From positions 620,001 to 684,000 of the forward strand of contig JADJBV010000002.1 in the NCBI GenBank assembly GCA_016703535.1: DNA of 64,000 nt. Reading direction: 5' to 3'. The notes under the pieces were generated by a model. The model did not search any database. It was not told where the DNA came from and was given only the letters and a program-made list of their open reading frames with translations. Source of the DNA: Deltaproteobacteria bacterium (GTDB lineage Bacteria; Myxococcota; Kuafuiibacteriia; Kuafuiibacteriales; Kuafuiibacteriaceae). Positions 16,611 to 24,991 of this stretch are shown here, in pieces; position 1 is the first letter of the stretch, and every line of letters starts with the position of its first letter. Both the position numbers and the translations under genes were made by a program.

Positions 16611-16831
16611 ATGAACCCCGCGTCACTTCAGTCGCTGGTGGCCCCGGGTGAGTCCGCGACCCTCGAGTTCAAGCGCTCAACCGCTGAGCTGAAGCGGGTC
16701 GGGGAGAGATCTGCGCCTTCCTGAACGGCGACGGCGGCAAGGTCCTGGTCGGCGTGACCCCAGACGGAAAGCTCGTCGGACAGGAGGTGGCCGACATGAC
16801 CCTCCGCGACATCGCCGCGACCGCCAAGTGA
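16611..16831 (+). pseudogene. Truncated, frameshifted AlbA_2/Schlafen-type (divergent AAA_4) gene
   Basis: Starting at ATG 16611, the sequence reads LVAPGESATLEFKRSTAELK, the N-terminal signature of AlbA_2-domain putative DNA-binding proteins. After about 28 codons the frame is lost near 16703. In the next frame the expected continuation appears: CAFLNGDGGKVLVGVTPDGK and then QEVADMTLRDIAATAK followed by a stop. Family members are normally 400-600 residues, so only the first ~70 residues remain, in two frames. It lies just inside the island end and is most likely a decayed cargo gene. Confidence 0.7.
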
Positions 16832-17016
16832 GCACCACGTGCGCCAATCCGTCGATTCGTTCCTGGCCCAGGAGGGCAGCCGGTCGCAAAGTATGCCTGT
16901 GGTTGCTCCAGCATCACCTGGTGGTGCCTGTCGAACGAACAACCGCGATGCCGGTACACCCGCTCGCGACCAGCTGCCAGGTATGGCGCCCGCCTTCTGT
17001 GAGCTACCGATCTCGA

Positions 17017-17859
17017 TCATCCTCGCGGCTCTGGCGCTGCCGGACTTTCAACGTCGTCTTCGCTGGGGGCAGCGCGCAAGCTCGAGGCAGCGAGACTGGT
17101 GAACAGATCCACAACACCTTCGGCGACAAGTTCGGCTCCGGTTCGGTCGAGATTTGCTGACTCCTTGAGGACATCGCGTACACCCGCTGCGTCTGCATTC
17201 CCGAAGAGGTCCTGAAACGCCACCAAGATCGCTTCGCCTGCTGCGCCCGCTCGCCTCAAGGACTGAGCGACGGGATCGACACCAATGAGTTGAACGTAGA
17301 CGGCGATGTCGAAGCAGTCCTTCGTTTCGTCCGGACGATGAACCTGCTTGGCAGCCAGCTTCGTCGCGAGAAACCCGGCGGGATCGGGCACCTTGATCTC
17401 CAGGTACCCTCCAGCGAGCGCAACTCGTAGCTGGTGCGGTCGCGCGAGTGCGAGCGTCGCGTCGACCGGCGTCATCCCAGTCGGGATGTTGGCCGCATCC
17501 GCATCCTCTGGACGGAACAGATCGAGGTCGAACGTCCATTCGTCATCAAGCTGCTTACTCCAGCGGAAGTCCCGTGTTCGTCTGTAGCTTCGGGCTTTGA
17601 GCACGTCGACGACCGATTCGACCGTGCTCGGCGCGGCGTCGACATCGATCAGAAGGTCGGGTTCGAACGAGAACCCGCGCGAAAGCGGGACGCCGGTATC
17701 CAAGTCGACCTGGATGACGGGGCTGAGGCCTCGGCTCATCGCTTCGAGCGCCAGGACTTGGCCGCCGATCATAACGATGTGCGCTTCGAGGTGAGCAAGG
17801 CTCTTCATCAGCTCGCGAAGCTCGCCAAGAACGCGCTCGAATCGCTCCTCGTCATTCAT
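17017..17859 (-). CDS. AbiEii-like nucleotidyltransferase (putative type IV toxin)
   Basis: A 280-residue protein resembling AbiEii/COG4849-type nucleotidyltransferases. The N-terminal helix is followed by VMIGGQVLALEAMSRG, the GG-containing nucleotide-binding strand, and then FEPDLLIDVDA and WTFDLDLFRPED, which supply acidic residues for metal binding. DPAGFLATKLAAKQVHRPDETKDCFDI matches the family block near the second half of the active site. The ATG at 17859 overlaps the stop of the upstream gene in an ATGA, so it is translated with it. In AbiE systems the nucleotidyltransferase is the growth-inhibiting toxin giving phage abortive infection; here that role is inferred. Confidence 0.75.
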   Translation of the reverse strand: MNDEERFERVLGELRELMKSLAHLEAHIVMIGGQVLALEAMSRGLSPVIQVDLDTGVPLSRGFSFEPDLLIDVDAAPSTVESVVDVLKARSYRRTRDFRWSKQLDDEWTFDLDLFRPEDADAANIPTGMTPVDATLALARPHQLRVALAGGYLEIKVPDPAGFLATKLAAKQVHRPDETKDCFDIAVYVQLIGVDPVAQSLRRAGAAGEAILVAFQDLFGNADAAGVRDVLKESANLDRTGAELVAEGVVDLFTSLAASSLRAAPSEDDVESPAAPEPRG

Positions 17860-18965
17860 TCGACTTCGGCCTCGGACGCGGCAATTTGAGCGACGATGCG
17901 CGCCGCTTGTTCTCGGGCTCGACCGCCTTGGAGCGCGCAGTCGACGGCGAGCTGCGGGAGGCAAACCCCGCGCCCGTGGGGCAAATCGCGCAGCTTGTAA
18001 AACACGCCGCCGGTTGCTGATTCCTGGATCGAATGGGGGACCATCAAAAGGAAGTTGTGCGGAGGGGTCTCGCGAAGACCCAAGGCGTCGATAACCGCCC
18101 CTTGATCTCCTCCCGAGTAGAGGCCGAAGGGTAGGCCGGCAACATGCAGCTCCTTCGGAAGGAGTGCGGCCGCGAGCGTGAACGCACACGGGAGATCGCG
18201 TTGAGAAGCAGCCTTGAAGGCACGGGCGAGCGCTTCGGGTCGGGTCGAAGGTGCGTAGAACGGCTTGATGACGGCGGCAGCAGGCTCAGCTGACTCCATC
18301 CACCTGCGGATCAACGCGGGGCGATCTCTGACGTGGTAGCCCGACTTGGGTGAACGTCGGTGAACGAAGCCCTCGGCTTCGAGCTCGCCGACGACGGATT
18401 GTGCGAGTCCGAAGCTCGCACCGCATTCGGCAGCGACATCTCGAATGCTAAAGTGGTCGCCAGACCAACAGGCAATCACCCGACTCACTCGTGCGGCTTT
18501 TCCACGGAACACCTGGCGCAGCCTTCGTGGTCGCTCTTGCCGACCTTCGATAGCAACGAAGACCGGACCCGCGCTGATCTGGATCGTGCCCGCGAGATCG
18601 AGGAGGCTCACGCCTTCTTCGGCGCAGACCACCTTGAGCCTGTCGGTCGCGGACCGAACCACGATCGCTGGATGGACGGCGGGCAAAGGACCACGTTTCC
18701 CGGTTTCACTTCGGGCGATCGAGTCGATGACCTCCGCGAGCTGGGCCTTGATCCTCGGTAGGTCCCCGGGCACGGCCGATCCGCGCATTGCACACAACAG
18801 TCGCGTGGGGCCGTTCGGGGTCTCGATGGTCACCAGATCGAACCTGGCCTCCCCGCCTGGACCCCGTTGTTCCCGCGAAAGCGATCGCTCCCTTTCGAAT
18901 CGGAGCCGCGCTGGGGCTCGAAGAACGCTCCAGAAGTCGGCCAAAGACTCGGTTAAAGTGTTCAT
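17856..18965 (-). CDS. AbiEi-like antitoxin / autorepressor with winged-helix domain
   Basis: A 369-residue protein of the type IV antitoxin AbiEi-like group (COG4861 style). The first ~150 residues resemble a restriction-nuclease-like fold with alternating strands (VFVAIEGRQERP). A winged-helix segment follows, from RVIACWSGDHFSIRDVAAECGASFGLAQSVVGELEAEGFVHR to SGYHVRDR. The C-terminal ~140 residues are the domain that faces the toxin. ATG 18965 is preferred over TTG 18968. The gene precedes and overlaps the nucleotidyltransferase gene, the standard antitoxin-toxin order. An AT-rich promoter with repeated palindromes lies directly upstream, which fits autoregulation by the winged helix. Confidence 0.72.
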   Translation of the reverse strand: MNTLTESLADFWSVLRAPARLRFERERSLSREQRGPGGEARFDLVTIETPNGPTRLLCAMRGSAVPGDLPRIKAQLAEVIDSIARSETGKRGPLPAVHPAIVVRSATDRLKVVCAEEGVSLLDLAGTIQISAGPVFVAIEGRQERPRRLRQVFRGKAARVSRVIACWSGDHFSIRDVAAECGASFGLAQSVVGELEAEGFVHRRSPKSGYHVRDRPALIRRWMESAEPAAAVIKPFYAPSTRPEALARAFKAASQRDLPCAFTLAAALLPKELHVAGLPFGLYSGGDQGAVIDALGLRETPPHNFLLMVPHSIQESATGGVFYKLRDLPHGRGVCLPQLAVDCALQGGRAREQAARIVAQIAASEAEVE

Positions 18966-19050
18966 CAATTATTTGATCATCGCTCATAATCGCGGTCGAC
19001 GCAAATTATGATCATGATTATGGCCTAAGATCATTTAATTTGATCATCAC
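18966..19050 (-). promoter_or_regulatory. AT-rich promoter/operator of the AbiE-like pair
   Basis: An 85-bp stretch far richer in A/T than its surroundings. It contains TGATCAT at 18974-18980, 19009-19015 and 19041-19047, each with the palindromic core TGATCA, and flanking TAATC/ATTAT half-sites. Spacings of 35 and 32 bp put the sites on roughly the same helical face (about three turns). This suits cooperative binding by the AbiEi-type repressor. From 19051 to 19294 I see no gene or clear signal. Confidence 0.5.
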
Positions 19051-19294
19051 TGGAGCTCTGATGCCGCGTCGCCCAGGGCCTTTCCAAGGGGGGCCAAGTG
19101 CCGTCAGGCGGGGCGCCAAGCGGTCTGAAGCCGTTGTTGAACTGCTGCGCGATAGACCCAGTCCAGACCGTTGTTCTCCGGGTGGGCAGGTTTGAGGCGT
19201 TGGGCGGTGGCCGCGTGCTGTCAGCGTGCGGCGTGCTCCGCGGTGATCGAAGCGCTCGGTGCGCGTCGCATCTACCGAAAATTGAGGGGCAGGG

Positions 19295-19373
<79 letters not shown>

Positions 19374-19416
19374 GAACGGGCGGATCCATCGCACAGGGCA
19401 GGGCGGCTGGGAAGGG

Positions 19417-19439
19417 AAAAAATCGCTCTGGGCTCAGAG
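19417..19439 (-). terminator. Intrinsic terminator overlapping the stop codon of the beta-CASP gene
   Basis: On the minus strand, CTCTG-AGCC-CAGAG forms a 5-bp stem with a 4-nt loop, followed after two bases by a run of six T. The left arm of the stem contains the TGA stop of the upstream gene, so the operon ends immediately after translation. Confidence 0.6.
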
Positions 19440-20837
19440 GGGGAGGCGGTCGCCGGGGGCGGGGCGGTGGGGGCGGGGGAGCCCGGCTTTTTCCAGGAGC
19501 TCGGCGAGGGTGGCCTGGGGGCGTGGTTCGCCGTGGACCAGGATGATCTGCTGGAGGGGGCCGTTTTTGTGGGCGGCGGCGGCGAAGGCCATCAGGTCGG
19601 CTTGGTCGGCGTGGGCGGAGAAGCCGTTGAGGACCTCGACGCGGGCGTTGAGGGGGCGCTCGACGCCGAAGATGCGGACTTTGGGTCGGCGTTCGACCAG
19701 GCGGCGGCCTAGGGTGTGTTCGGCCTGGAAGCCCACGATCAAGACGGTGTGGCGCGGGTCGTCGATGGCGGCTTGGAGGTGGTGGAGGACTCGGCCGGCC
19801 TCACACATGCCGCTGGCGGAGATGATGATCGCGGGATCGGGTGAGGCGGTCAGCGCTTTGCTCTCCTCCAGATCGTGCACGTAGCTCAGGCCCGGGAAGT
19901 TGAAGGGCGAACGTTTGGAGCGGATCAGGGCGTAGGTCTCTTCGTCGTAGCACTCGGGGTGCATCTTGAAGACGTCGGTGATCTTCACCGTCAGCGGTGA
20001 GTCGACGTACACCGGAAAAGGTGGCAGGCGGCCCGCTTGTTTCAGGTGCTCCAGGGCCAACACCACCTCTTGGGCCCGCTCGAGCGCAAACGAAGGGATG
20101 ATCACCTTGCCCTTCCGCTGCCAAGCCGAAGCCAAGATCTCGGCCAGGGCGTCCTCCATCGCCTCGATCGGCGGGTGCAGACGATCGCCGTAGGTGCTCT
20201 CCATCAACAACACCTGGGCACCCTCGACCCACTCGGGATCCCGCAAGATCGGCATCCGACGACGCCCGAGATCTCCGGTGAATACGACCCGCAGGTGGCG
20301 ATCGTCTTCCTGGACGTCGAGTACACAAATCGCGCTGCCCAACACGTGGCCCGCGTCCAAGAAGGTCAGCCGTACCCCGGGCGCGATCAAGTGGGGCCGG
20401 TGATAGGGCAAAGAGATCATCCGGGCCAACGCCACGTGGACGTCCTGCAGATCGTAGAGCGGCACCACCGGTTCCAAGTCCGCGCCGTCCCGTTCGATGC
20501 GGCGGTTGATGTAGCGGGCGTCGTTCGCTTGGATCATCGCCGCGTCTTCGAGCATCAGCTGGCAGAGATCTCGGGTGGCCGGGGTGGCCCAGATGTCGCC
20601 GCGATAACCGCGTTTGGCCAACAGCGGCAAACACCCCGAGTGATCGATGTGGGCGTGAGACAAGACCACCGCGTCCAGCTCGGCGACCGGCACCTTGAAG
20701 TTGTGGTTGATGGCGTTCGCTTGGGCCCGCCGGCCTTGATAGAGGCCGCAGTCGAGCAGGACCGTCGCGTGTTTGGTCCGGAGGAGGTGCATGGACCCGG
20801 TCACGGTTTGGGCGGCGCCGATCGCTTCGAACTCCAT
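19434..20837 (-). CDS. Metallo-beta-lactamase/beta-CASP family RNA-processing nuclease
   Basis: A 467-residue protein of the CPSF73/YsH1-like bacterial group. Zinc-site motifs are HAHIDHSG (HxHxDH), DAGHVLGSA, TGDLG and the terminal VHGE. The beta-CASP insertion carries ESTYGDR, PSFALERAQE (motif A-B region), SASGMCEAGR and GFSAHADQ. These proteins act as endo- or exoribonucleases; some also process RNA in archaea-like fashion. The ATG at 20837 starts right at the family N-terminus (MEFEAIGAAQTVTGS). It is the third gene of an operon after a multicopper oxidase and a second metallo-beta-lactamase-fold protein, 35 bp after the latter, and ends in an intrinsic terminator. Confidence 0.92.
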   Translation of the reverse strand: MEFEAIGAAQTVTGSMHLLRTKHATVLLDCGLYQGRRAQANAINHNFKVPVAELDAVVLSHAHIDHSGCLPLLAKRGYRGDIWATPATRDLCQLMLEDAAMIQANDARYINRRIERDGADLEPVVPLYDLQDVHVALARMISLPYHRPHLIAPGVRLTFLDAGHVLGSAICVLDVQEDDRHLRVVFTGDLGRRRMPILRDPEWVEGAQVLLMESTYGDRLHPPIEAMEDALAEILASAWQRKGKVIIPSFALERAQEVVLALEHLKQAGRLPPFPVYVDSPLTVKITDVFKMHPECYDEETYALIRSKRSPFNFPGLSYVHDLEESKALTASPDPAIIISASGMCEAGRVLHHLQAAIDDPRHTVLIVGFQAEHTLGRRLVERRPKVRIFGVERPLNARVEVLNGFSAHADQADLMAFAAAAHKNGPLQQIILVHGEPRPQATLAELLEKAGLPRPHRPAPGDRLPL

Positions 20838-20872
20838 GCGTGCCTTATCCCGCGCCCCCGGCCGGCTGTCGA

Positions 20873-22048
20873 TCACTCCGAAGGTTTGTTCGCGGCCAAC
20901 CCCGAAGAGACCACCGGGGCCGCCGCCGCCGTCCGCCACGGCACCTCGGGCCACCACTTGGCCAGGGCCGGCGGCGCGGCGGGTTCGATGCTTTCGCCTG
21001 GCCGTGGGCTGGCCACTCTCACCCCGGCCTGAGCCGCCGCCACCAACACCCGCTCGATGGGTTCGGTCCAAGGATGCAGCGCCAGATCGAAGGTCCCCCA
21101 GTGCACCGGGAATAGCAACTTCGCTTGCAATTGCAAGCTAGCTTGCACTGCCTGCTCCGGGCCCAGGTGCACGTCGGCCCACAGCTGATCGTAGGCCCCG
21201 ACCTCGAGCAAGGCGGCGTCAAACGGCCCGAGTCGCGCGCCGATCTCCGCGAAGCCGGGGAACATGGCGGTGTCGCCGCTGTAGAAGACCCGGTGGGTCG
21301 GGCCGATCAGCGCCCAACCCGCCCACAAGGTTCGATCCCGATCGGCCATCCGCAAGGAACGCCCCGAGAAGTGTCGGGCCGGCGTGGCCACCACCTTCAA
21401 GGCGCCGATGGCTGTCTCTTCCCACCACTCTTTTTCGAGGATCTGAGCGGCGGGCACGCCCCAATATTCCAGGTGGGCGCCGACGCCCAAGGGCACCAAA
21501 AAGGTGGTTTGCCGCTGGGCCAAGGCCACGATCGTCGGGTGGTCCAGGTGATCGTAGTGATCGTGGGAGATCACCACCACGTCCACCTTCGGCAACTGGT
21601 CCAGCGGCAAAGCCGGCGGGAAAAACCGCTTCGGACCCGCGAACGAAAACGGCGAACAACGATCACTCCAAATCGGATCGAAGAGCACCCGCTGACCGTC
21701 GATCTCCACCAACACCGAAGAGTGCCCAAACCAAGTCAGGCGTAGGCCGCTCGCCGGCGGCGTCTCGAAATAACCAGGCGGCGGCGTCACCACCCGGATC
21801 GGCGCGTTGGGGGTGGAGTTGGCGGTGCCCTGGATCCAGCGGCGCGTCGACTCGACGATCGCCGGCTCGACCCTTGGGATGGTGTCGACGAAGTGATCCC
21901 CCCGCCACTGGGGCGACTTCGACATCCGCTCCAACCGGGCCCCGGTGGCCACCGTGCCGGTCGCGTCCCAGGCGTCGTAGAGGGCCAGGCTCACCCCCAC
22001 CACCGCGATCGACAAGAGCAATGCAAAGATGCGCGTCCAACGGCCCAC
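20873..22048 (-). CDS. Membrane-anchored MBL-fold hydrolase (NAPE-PLD/UlaG-like)
   Basis: A 391-residue protein with one N-terminal transmembrane or uncleaved signal segment (IFALLLSIAVVGVSLALY), then a metallo-beta-lactamase domain. Motifs include TWFGHSSVLVEIDGQRVLFDP, VVISHDHYDHLD (the metal site), ATPARHFSGRSL, FYSGDTAMFPGF and FPVHWGTFDLALHPW. This arrangement is that of the N-acylphosphatidylethanolamine phospholipase D / L-ascorbate lactonase-like group, so a phospholipid or lactone substrate is possible but unproven. It begins 33 bp after the multicopper oxidase stop and sits in one operon with it. A perfect palindrome (21132-21147) lies within the gene. Confidence 0.88.
   Translation of the reverse strand: MGRWTRIFALLLSIAVVGVSLALYDAWDATGTVATGARLERMSKSPQWRGDHFVDTIPRVEPAIVESTRRWIQGTANSTPNAPIRVVTPPPGYFETPPASGLRLTWFGHSSVLVEIDGQRVLFDPIWSDRCSPFSFAGPKRFFPPALPLDQLPKVDVVVISHDHYDHLDHPTIVALAQRQTTFLVPLGVGAHLEYWGVPAAQILEKEWWEETAIGALKVVATPARHFSGRSLRMADRDRTLWAGWALIGPTHRVFYSGDTAMFPGFAEIGARLGPFDAALLEVGAYDQLWADVHLGPEQAVQASLQLQAKLLFPVHWGTFDLALHPWTEPIERVLVAAAQAGVRVASPRPGESIEPAAPPALAKWWPEVPWRTAAAAPVVSSGLAANKPSE
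21132..21147. repeat. GCAAG-N4-CTTGC palindrome, copy 1
   Basis: TGCAAGCTAGCTTGCA, a perfect 16-bp palindrome inside the MBL-fold hydrolase gene. A second overlapping palindrome, CTTGCAATTGCAAG, covers 21124-21137. On the coding strand it reads GTG CAA GCT AGC TTG CAA. Confidence 0.6.
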
Positions 22049-22081
22049 CCGGCGGCGATAACACCAAACCCGGTCCCGCGC

Positions 22082-23491
22082 CTACTGGTGGGGCCGCTCC
22101 ACCATCAACATCGCCATCATCCCTAGGTCGGCGTGGTCGAGGATGTGGCAGTGGAACATCCACATGCCGGGGCGATCGTCATAAGTGACCGCGAAGTCCA
22201 GGCGGCTATGGGCCGGGATGTGCAAGGTGTCTTTCCATTCCCGGTTGGGCCAGGGGCGTCGGTCGGCCATCAGCGGCTGAAAGAAGAAGCCGTGCAGATG
22301 AAAGGGGTGGTCGTAGCCGGTGCGATTTTCAACGGTCCAGACCTCGGTGGTGCCGACGTGGGCGTGAAAAGGCTCCGCGTGGCTGCCGGCGACGCCGTTG
22401 ATCCCCAAAACGCCGACCCCTTCTTCCACCATTTCGGTGAGCTCGATCGTCCGAGGCACGGCTTGGTTCAGGTCCAACTCCGGCACGTCGCGCAGACGTT
22501 CGGGCAAGGGCTCGACCTGCACGAACTCTTCGGGGCCCACCTCCAGGTCGAACAACGGCAAGGCAGCTTGCGGAGTGCCGATGTGGAAACGATCGGTGTC
22601 TTCCCAGCGCACCGGGATCCTTCCTACGCCCGCCATCGGCGCCGTTGCCACCACCTCCATTCGTTCGCCGGGCGCCAACACCACCGCGTCCAACGGTCGG
22701 GGCACCTCGATCAGGCCTCCGTCGCTGCCGATCTGCACCACCTCGACCCCGGGCGCGACCAACTTCAGATAACGAGAGCGGGCCGCGTTCACCAGCCGCC
22801 AACGTTGAGGCAAGCCGGCCCGAGCCTTCACCTTGGGGCGCACTCGGCCGTTGATCAAAAGCAGGTTGCCCTCCCGGCCAAAGTAGTCGCCGAACCAACC
22901 GTTTTCGTCGCCGGGGCGCACCACACCTCTTTCGTCGAGCCCGAGATCGCTGAACACCAACGGCAACTCGTCGCCGAGGTGCATCGGTTCCGTGTCGTCG
23001 TCGACGATCAACATCCCATACAAGCCGTAGCCGACCTGAGCGCTGGAGCGGACGTGGGGGTGGTACCAGTAGGTCCCGGCGTCGAGGAGCGGCAGGTCGT
23101 AGTCGAAGCTCTCGCCGGGGGCGATCGGTGTCTGCACGGCTTCGGTCCCATCCATGGCCGCCGGGACCCGCAGCCCGTGCCAGTGGATGGTGGTCGGCTC
23201 GGGCAGGTGGTTGGTGAAGTGCACCAACAAGCGGCCGCCCTTCTTGCCGCGCAAGATCGGGCCGGGGAGGCTGCCCTCATAGGTCCACAATTCGGTGGTC
23301 ACGCCGGGTTGCGCCTCGACGCCCACCACCTTGGCCTCCAAACTCACCTCGACCACCTCGGTCCCAGGATCGAGATCGGGCCGGGTCGCCAACGACACCT
23401 CGTCCCGCCAGCCCTCGGGTTGGCTCGGGGGGGCCGGCCCCGGGACGGCGGTGCACGCGGTCACCAGCCCGATCCACCAGGTGCGCCGCAC
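22082..23491 (-). CDS. Multicopper oxidase (CueO/laccase-like), probable lipoprotein
   Basis: A 469-residue three-domain multicopper oxidase. All four copper-binding blocks are present: TTIHWHGLR (~residue 103), YWYHPHVRSS, YDHPFHLHGFFF, and MWMFHCHILDHADLGMMAML near the C-terminus, ending with Met as the likely axial T1 position. The N-terminus MRRTWWIGLVTACTA looks like a short lipoprotein signal with the Cys at residue 13. Such enzymes oxidise Cu(I), other metals or phenolics in the periplasm. The Met-rich segment of CueO is absent. It is the first gene of a three-gene operon with two MBL-fold proteins. Confidence 0.93.
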   Translation of the reverse strand: MRRTWWIGLVTACTAVPGPAPPSQPEGWRDEVSLATRPDLDPGTEVVEVSLEAKVVGVEAQPGVTTELWTYEGSLPGPILRGKKGGRLLVHFTNHLPEPTTIHWHGLRVPAAMDGTEAVQTPIAPGESFDYDLPLLDAGTYWYHPHVRSSAQVGYGLYGMLIVDDDTEPMHLGDELPLVFSDLGLDERGVVRPGDENGWFGDYFGREGNLLLINGRVRPKVKARAGLPQRWRLVNAARSRYLKLVAPGVEVVQIGSDGGLIEVPRPLDAVVLAPGERMEVVATAPMAGVGRIPVRWEDTDRFHIGTPQAALPLFDLEVGPEEFVQVEPLPERLRDVPELDLNQAVPRTIELTEMVEEGVGVLGINGVAGSHAEPFHAHVGTTEVWTVENRTGYDHPFHLHGFFFQPLMADRRPWPNREWKDTLHIPAHSRLDFAVTYDDRPGMWMFHCHILDHADLGMMAMLMVERPHQ

Positions 23492-23614
23492 TCACCCAAC
23501 TTGGAGGGGCCTGGGGCCCTTGTCTAGGCCAAGGGGTGTCACACCTTCGTGACCGCGGTCCGTCACCGGCACGGCTCGGTGACCCGTTTTGGGGCCGGTG
23601 GAGGGCTTGCGCCG

Positions 23615-24988
23615 ATGGGCACGCATCTTGAACATGGTCCCAACGTGCTCGATCCGAGGCTCATCCAAAAATACGACGTGGCCGGGCCCCGATACACCAG
23701 CTACCCCACCGCGCCGGCCTGGAACGACCAGTTCACCGCCGACGACGCCCTCAACCGCTTCCAAGCCGCCGGCAGGGTGGGCGCCGACCAACCGCTTTCG
23801 CTCTACGTTCACCTGCCGTTTTGTCGGGAGCGCTGCACCTTCTGCGGCTGCAACGTGGTGGTCGCCAAAGACTCGACCCGGGTCGACCGCTACCTCGACT
23901 ACCTCCAGAAGGAGCTCAACCTGGTCAGCAAGGCCTTGGGTGACCGGCGCACCGTCTCTCAGCTCCACTGGGGTGGCGGCACGCCGACCTTCCTCGACGT
24001 CGAGCAGCTGCAGCGCCTCTTCGGCATGTTGACCGAGGTCGTGACCTTGACGCCGGACGCCGAGGTGGCGATCGAGATCGATCCCCGGGTCACCCGCCCC
24101 GAACAACTCGACGCGCTGCGGGCCCTGGGCTTCAACCGGATCTCCTTGGGCGTGCAGGACGTCGACCACGAGGTGCAAGAAGCCATCGGTCGACACCAGA
24201 CCCTGGCCGAAACTCAGGCGGTGTATCGACACGCCCGGGCCCTCGGTTTTGGGGGCATCAACTTCGACCTGATCTACGGCCTGCCGGCCCAGACCTCCGA
24301 AACGTGGCGACAGACCCTCGAGGAGGTGATCGCGCTGCGGCCCGATCGGCTGGCGATCTACGGCTTCGCGTACGTGCCCCAAGTGAAGCCGCACCAAAAG
24401 CGCCTCAACCTCTACGATCGCCTGAGCGGTGAGCAGAAGTTGGGCCTGATCCGCGCCGCCAACGAGACCTTGTCCCGGGCCGGTTATGCGCCGATCGGTA
24501 TGGATCACTTCGCCTTGGCCACCGACGAGTTGGCCTTCGCCGCCAAAAACGGCACCCTTTTTCGCAATTTCCAGGGCTACACGGTGCGCCCGGCCAACGA
24601 CACGGTGGCCTTGGGGGTCACCGCGATCTCCGACGTCGCCGGCTCTTACGTGCAGAACGATCCGGCGCTCCTCCGTTATTACGCCGCCCTCGACGCTGGT
24701 CGCCTGCCGACCGAACGCGGGATCATGATCTCCGACGACGACTGTCGCCGCCGCCAGGTGATCAACAACCTGATGTGCAACCTCTCGTGGACCATGAGCG
24801 ACGAAGATCGGATCTACTTCCAGCCCGAGCTGGAGCGCCTCCAGGGTATGGTCGACGACGGCCTGGTCAAGATCGGAGGCGATCGGGTCCAAGTGACCGA
24901 GTTGGGTCGGCTCTTCGTGCGCAACGTGGCCATGACCTTCGACGCCTATTTGCCGCGGCAGACCAACCAGTTTTCCCGCACCGTCTGA
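23615..24988 (+). CDS. hemN: Oxygen-independent coproporphyrinogen III oxidase
   Basis: A radical SAM enzyme that decarboxylates two propionate side chains of coproporphyrinogen III to give protoporphyrinogen IX in anaerobic heme synthesis. The radical SAM cluster motif CRERCTFC (CxxxCxxC) sits in LPFCRERCTFCGCN, followed by LHWGGGTPTFLD, EIDPR, GFNRISLGVQDVD, and the C-terminal HemN domain with GMDHFALATDEL and FQGYT. The ATG at 23615 has GGAGGG 10-11 bases upstream and yields 457 residues, the same length as E. coli HemN; longer in-frame extensions upstream are rejected. The stop lies only 4 bases from the stop of the convergent glycosyltransferase gene. Confidence 0.96.
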   Translation: MGTHLEHGPNVLDPRLIQKYDVAGPRYTSYPTAPAWNDQFTADDALNRFQAAGRVGADQPLSLYVHLPFCRERCTFCGCNVVVAKDSTRVDRYLDYLQKELNLVSKALGDRRTVSQLHWGGGTPTFLDVEQLQRLFGMLTEVVTLTPDAEVAIEIDPRVTRPEQLDALRALGFNRISLGVQDVDHEVQEAIGRHQTLAETQAVYRHARALGFGGINFDLIYGLPAQTSETWRQTLEEVIALRPDRLAIYGFAYVPQVKPHQKRLNLYDRLSGEQKLGLIRAANETLSRAGYAPIGMDHFALATDELAFAAKNGTLFRNFQGYTVRPANDTVALGVTAISDVAGSYVQNDPALLRYYAALDAGRLPTERGIMISDDDCRRRQVINNLMCNLSWTMSDEDRIYFQPELERLQGMVDDGLVKIGGDRVQVTELGRLFVRNVAMTFDAYLPRQTNQFSRTV

Positions 24989-24991
24989 ACC

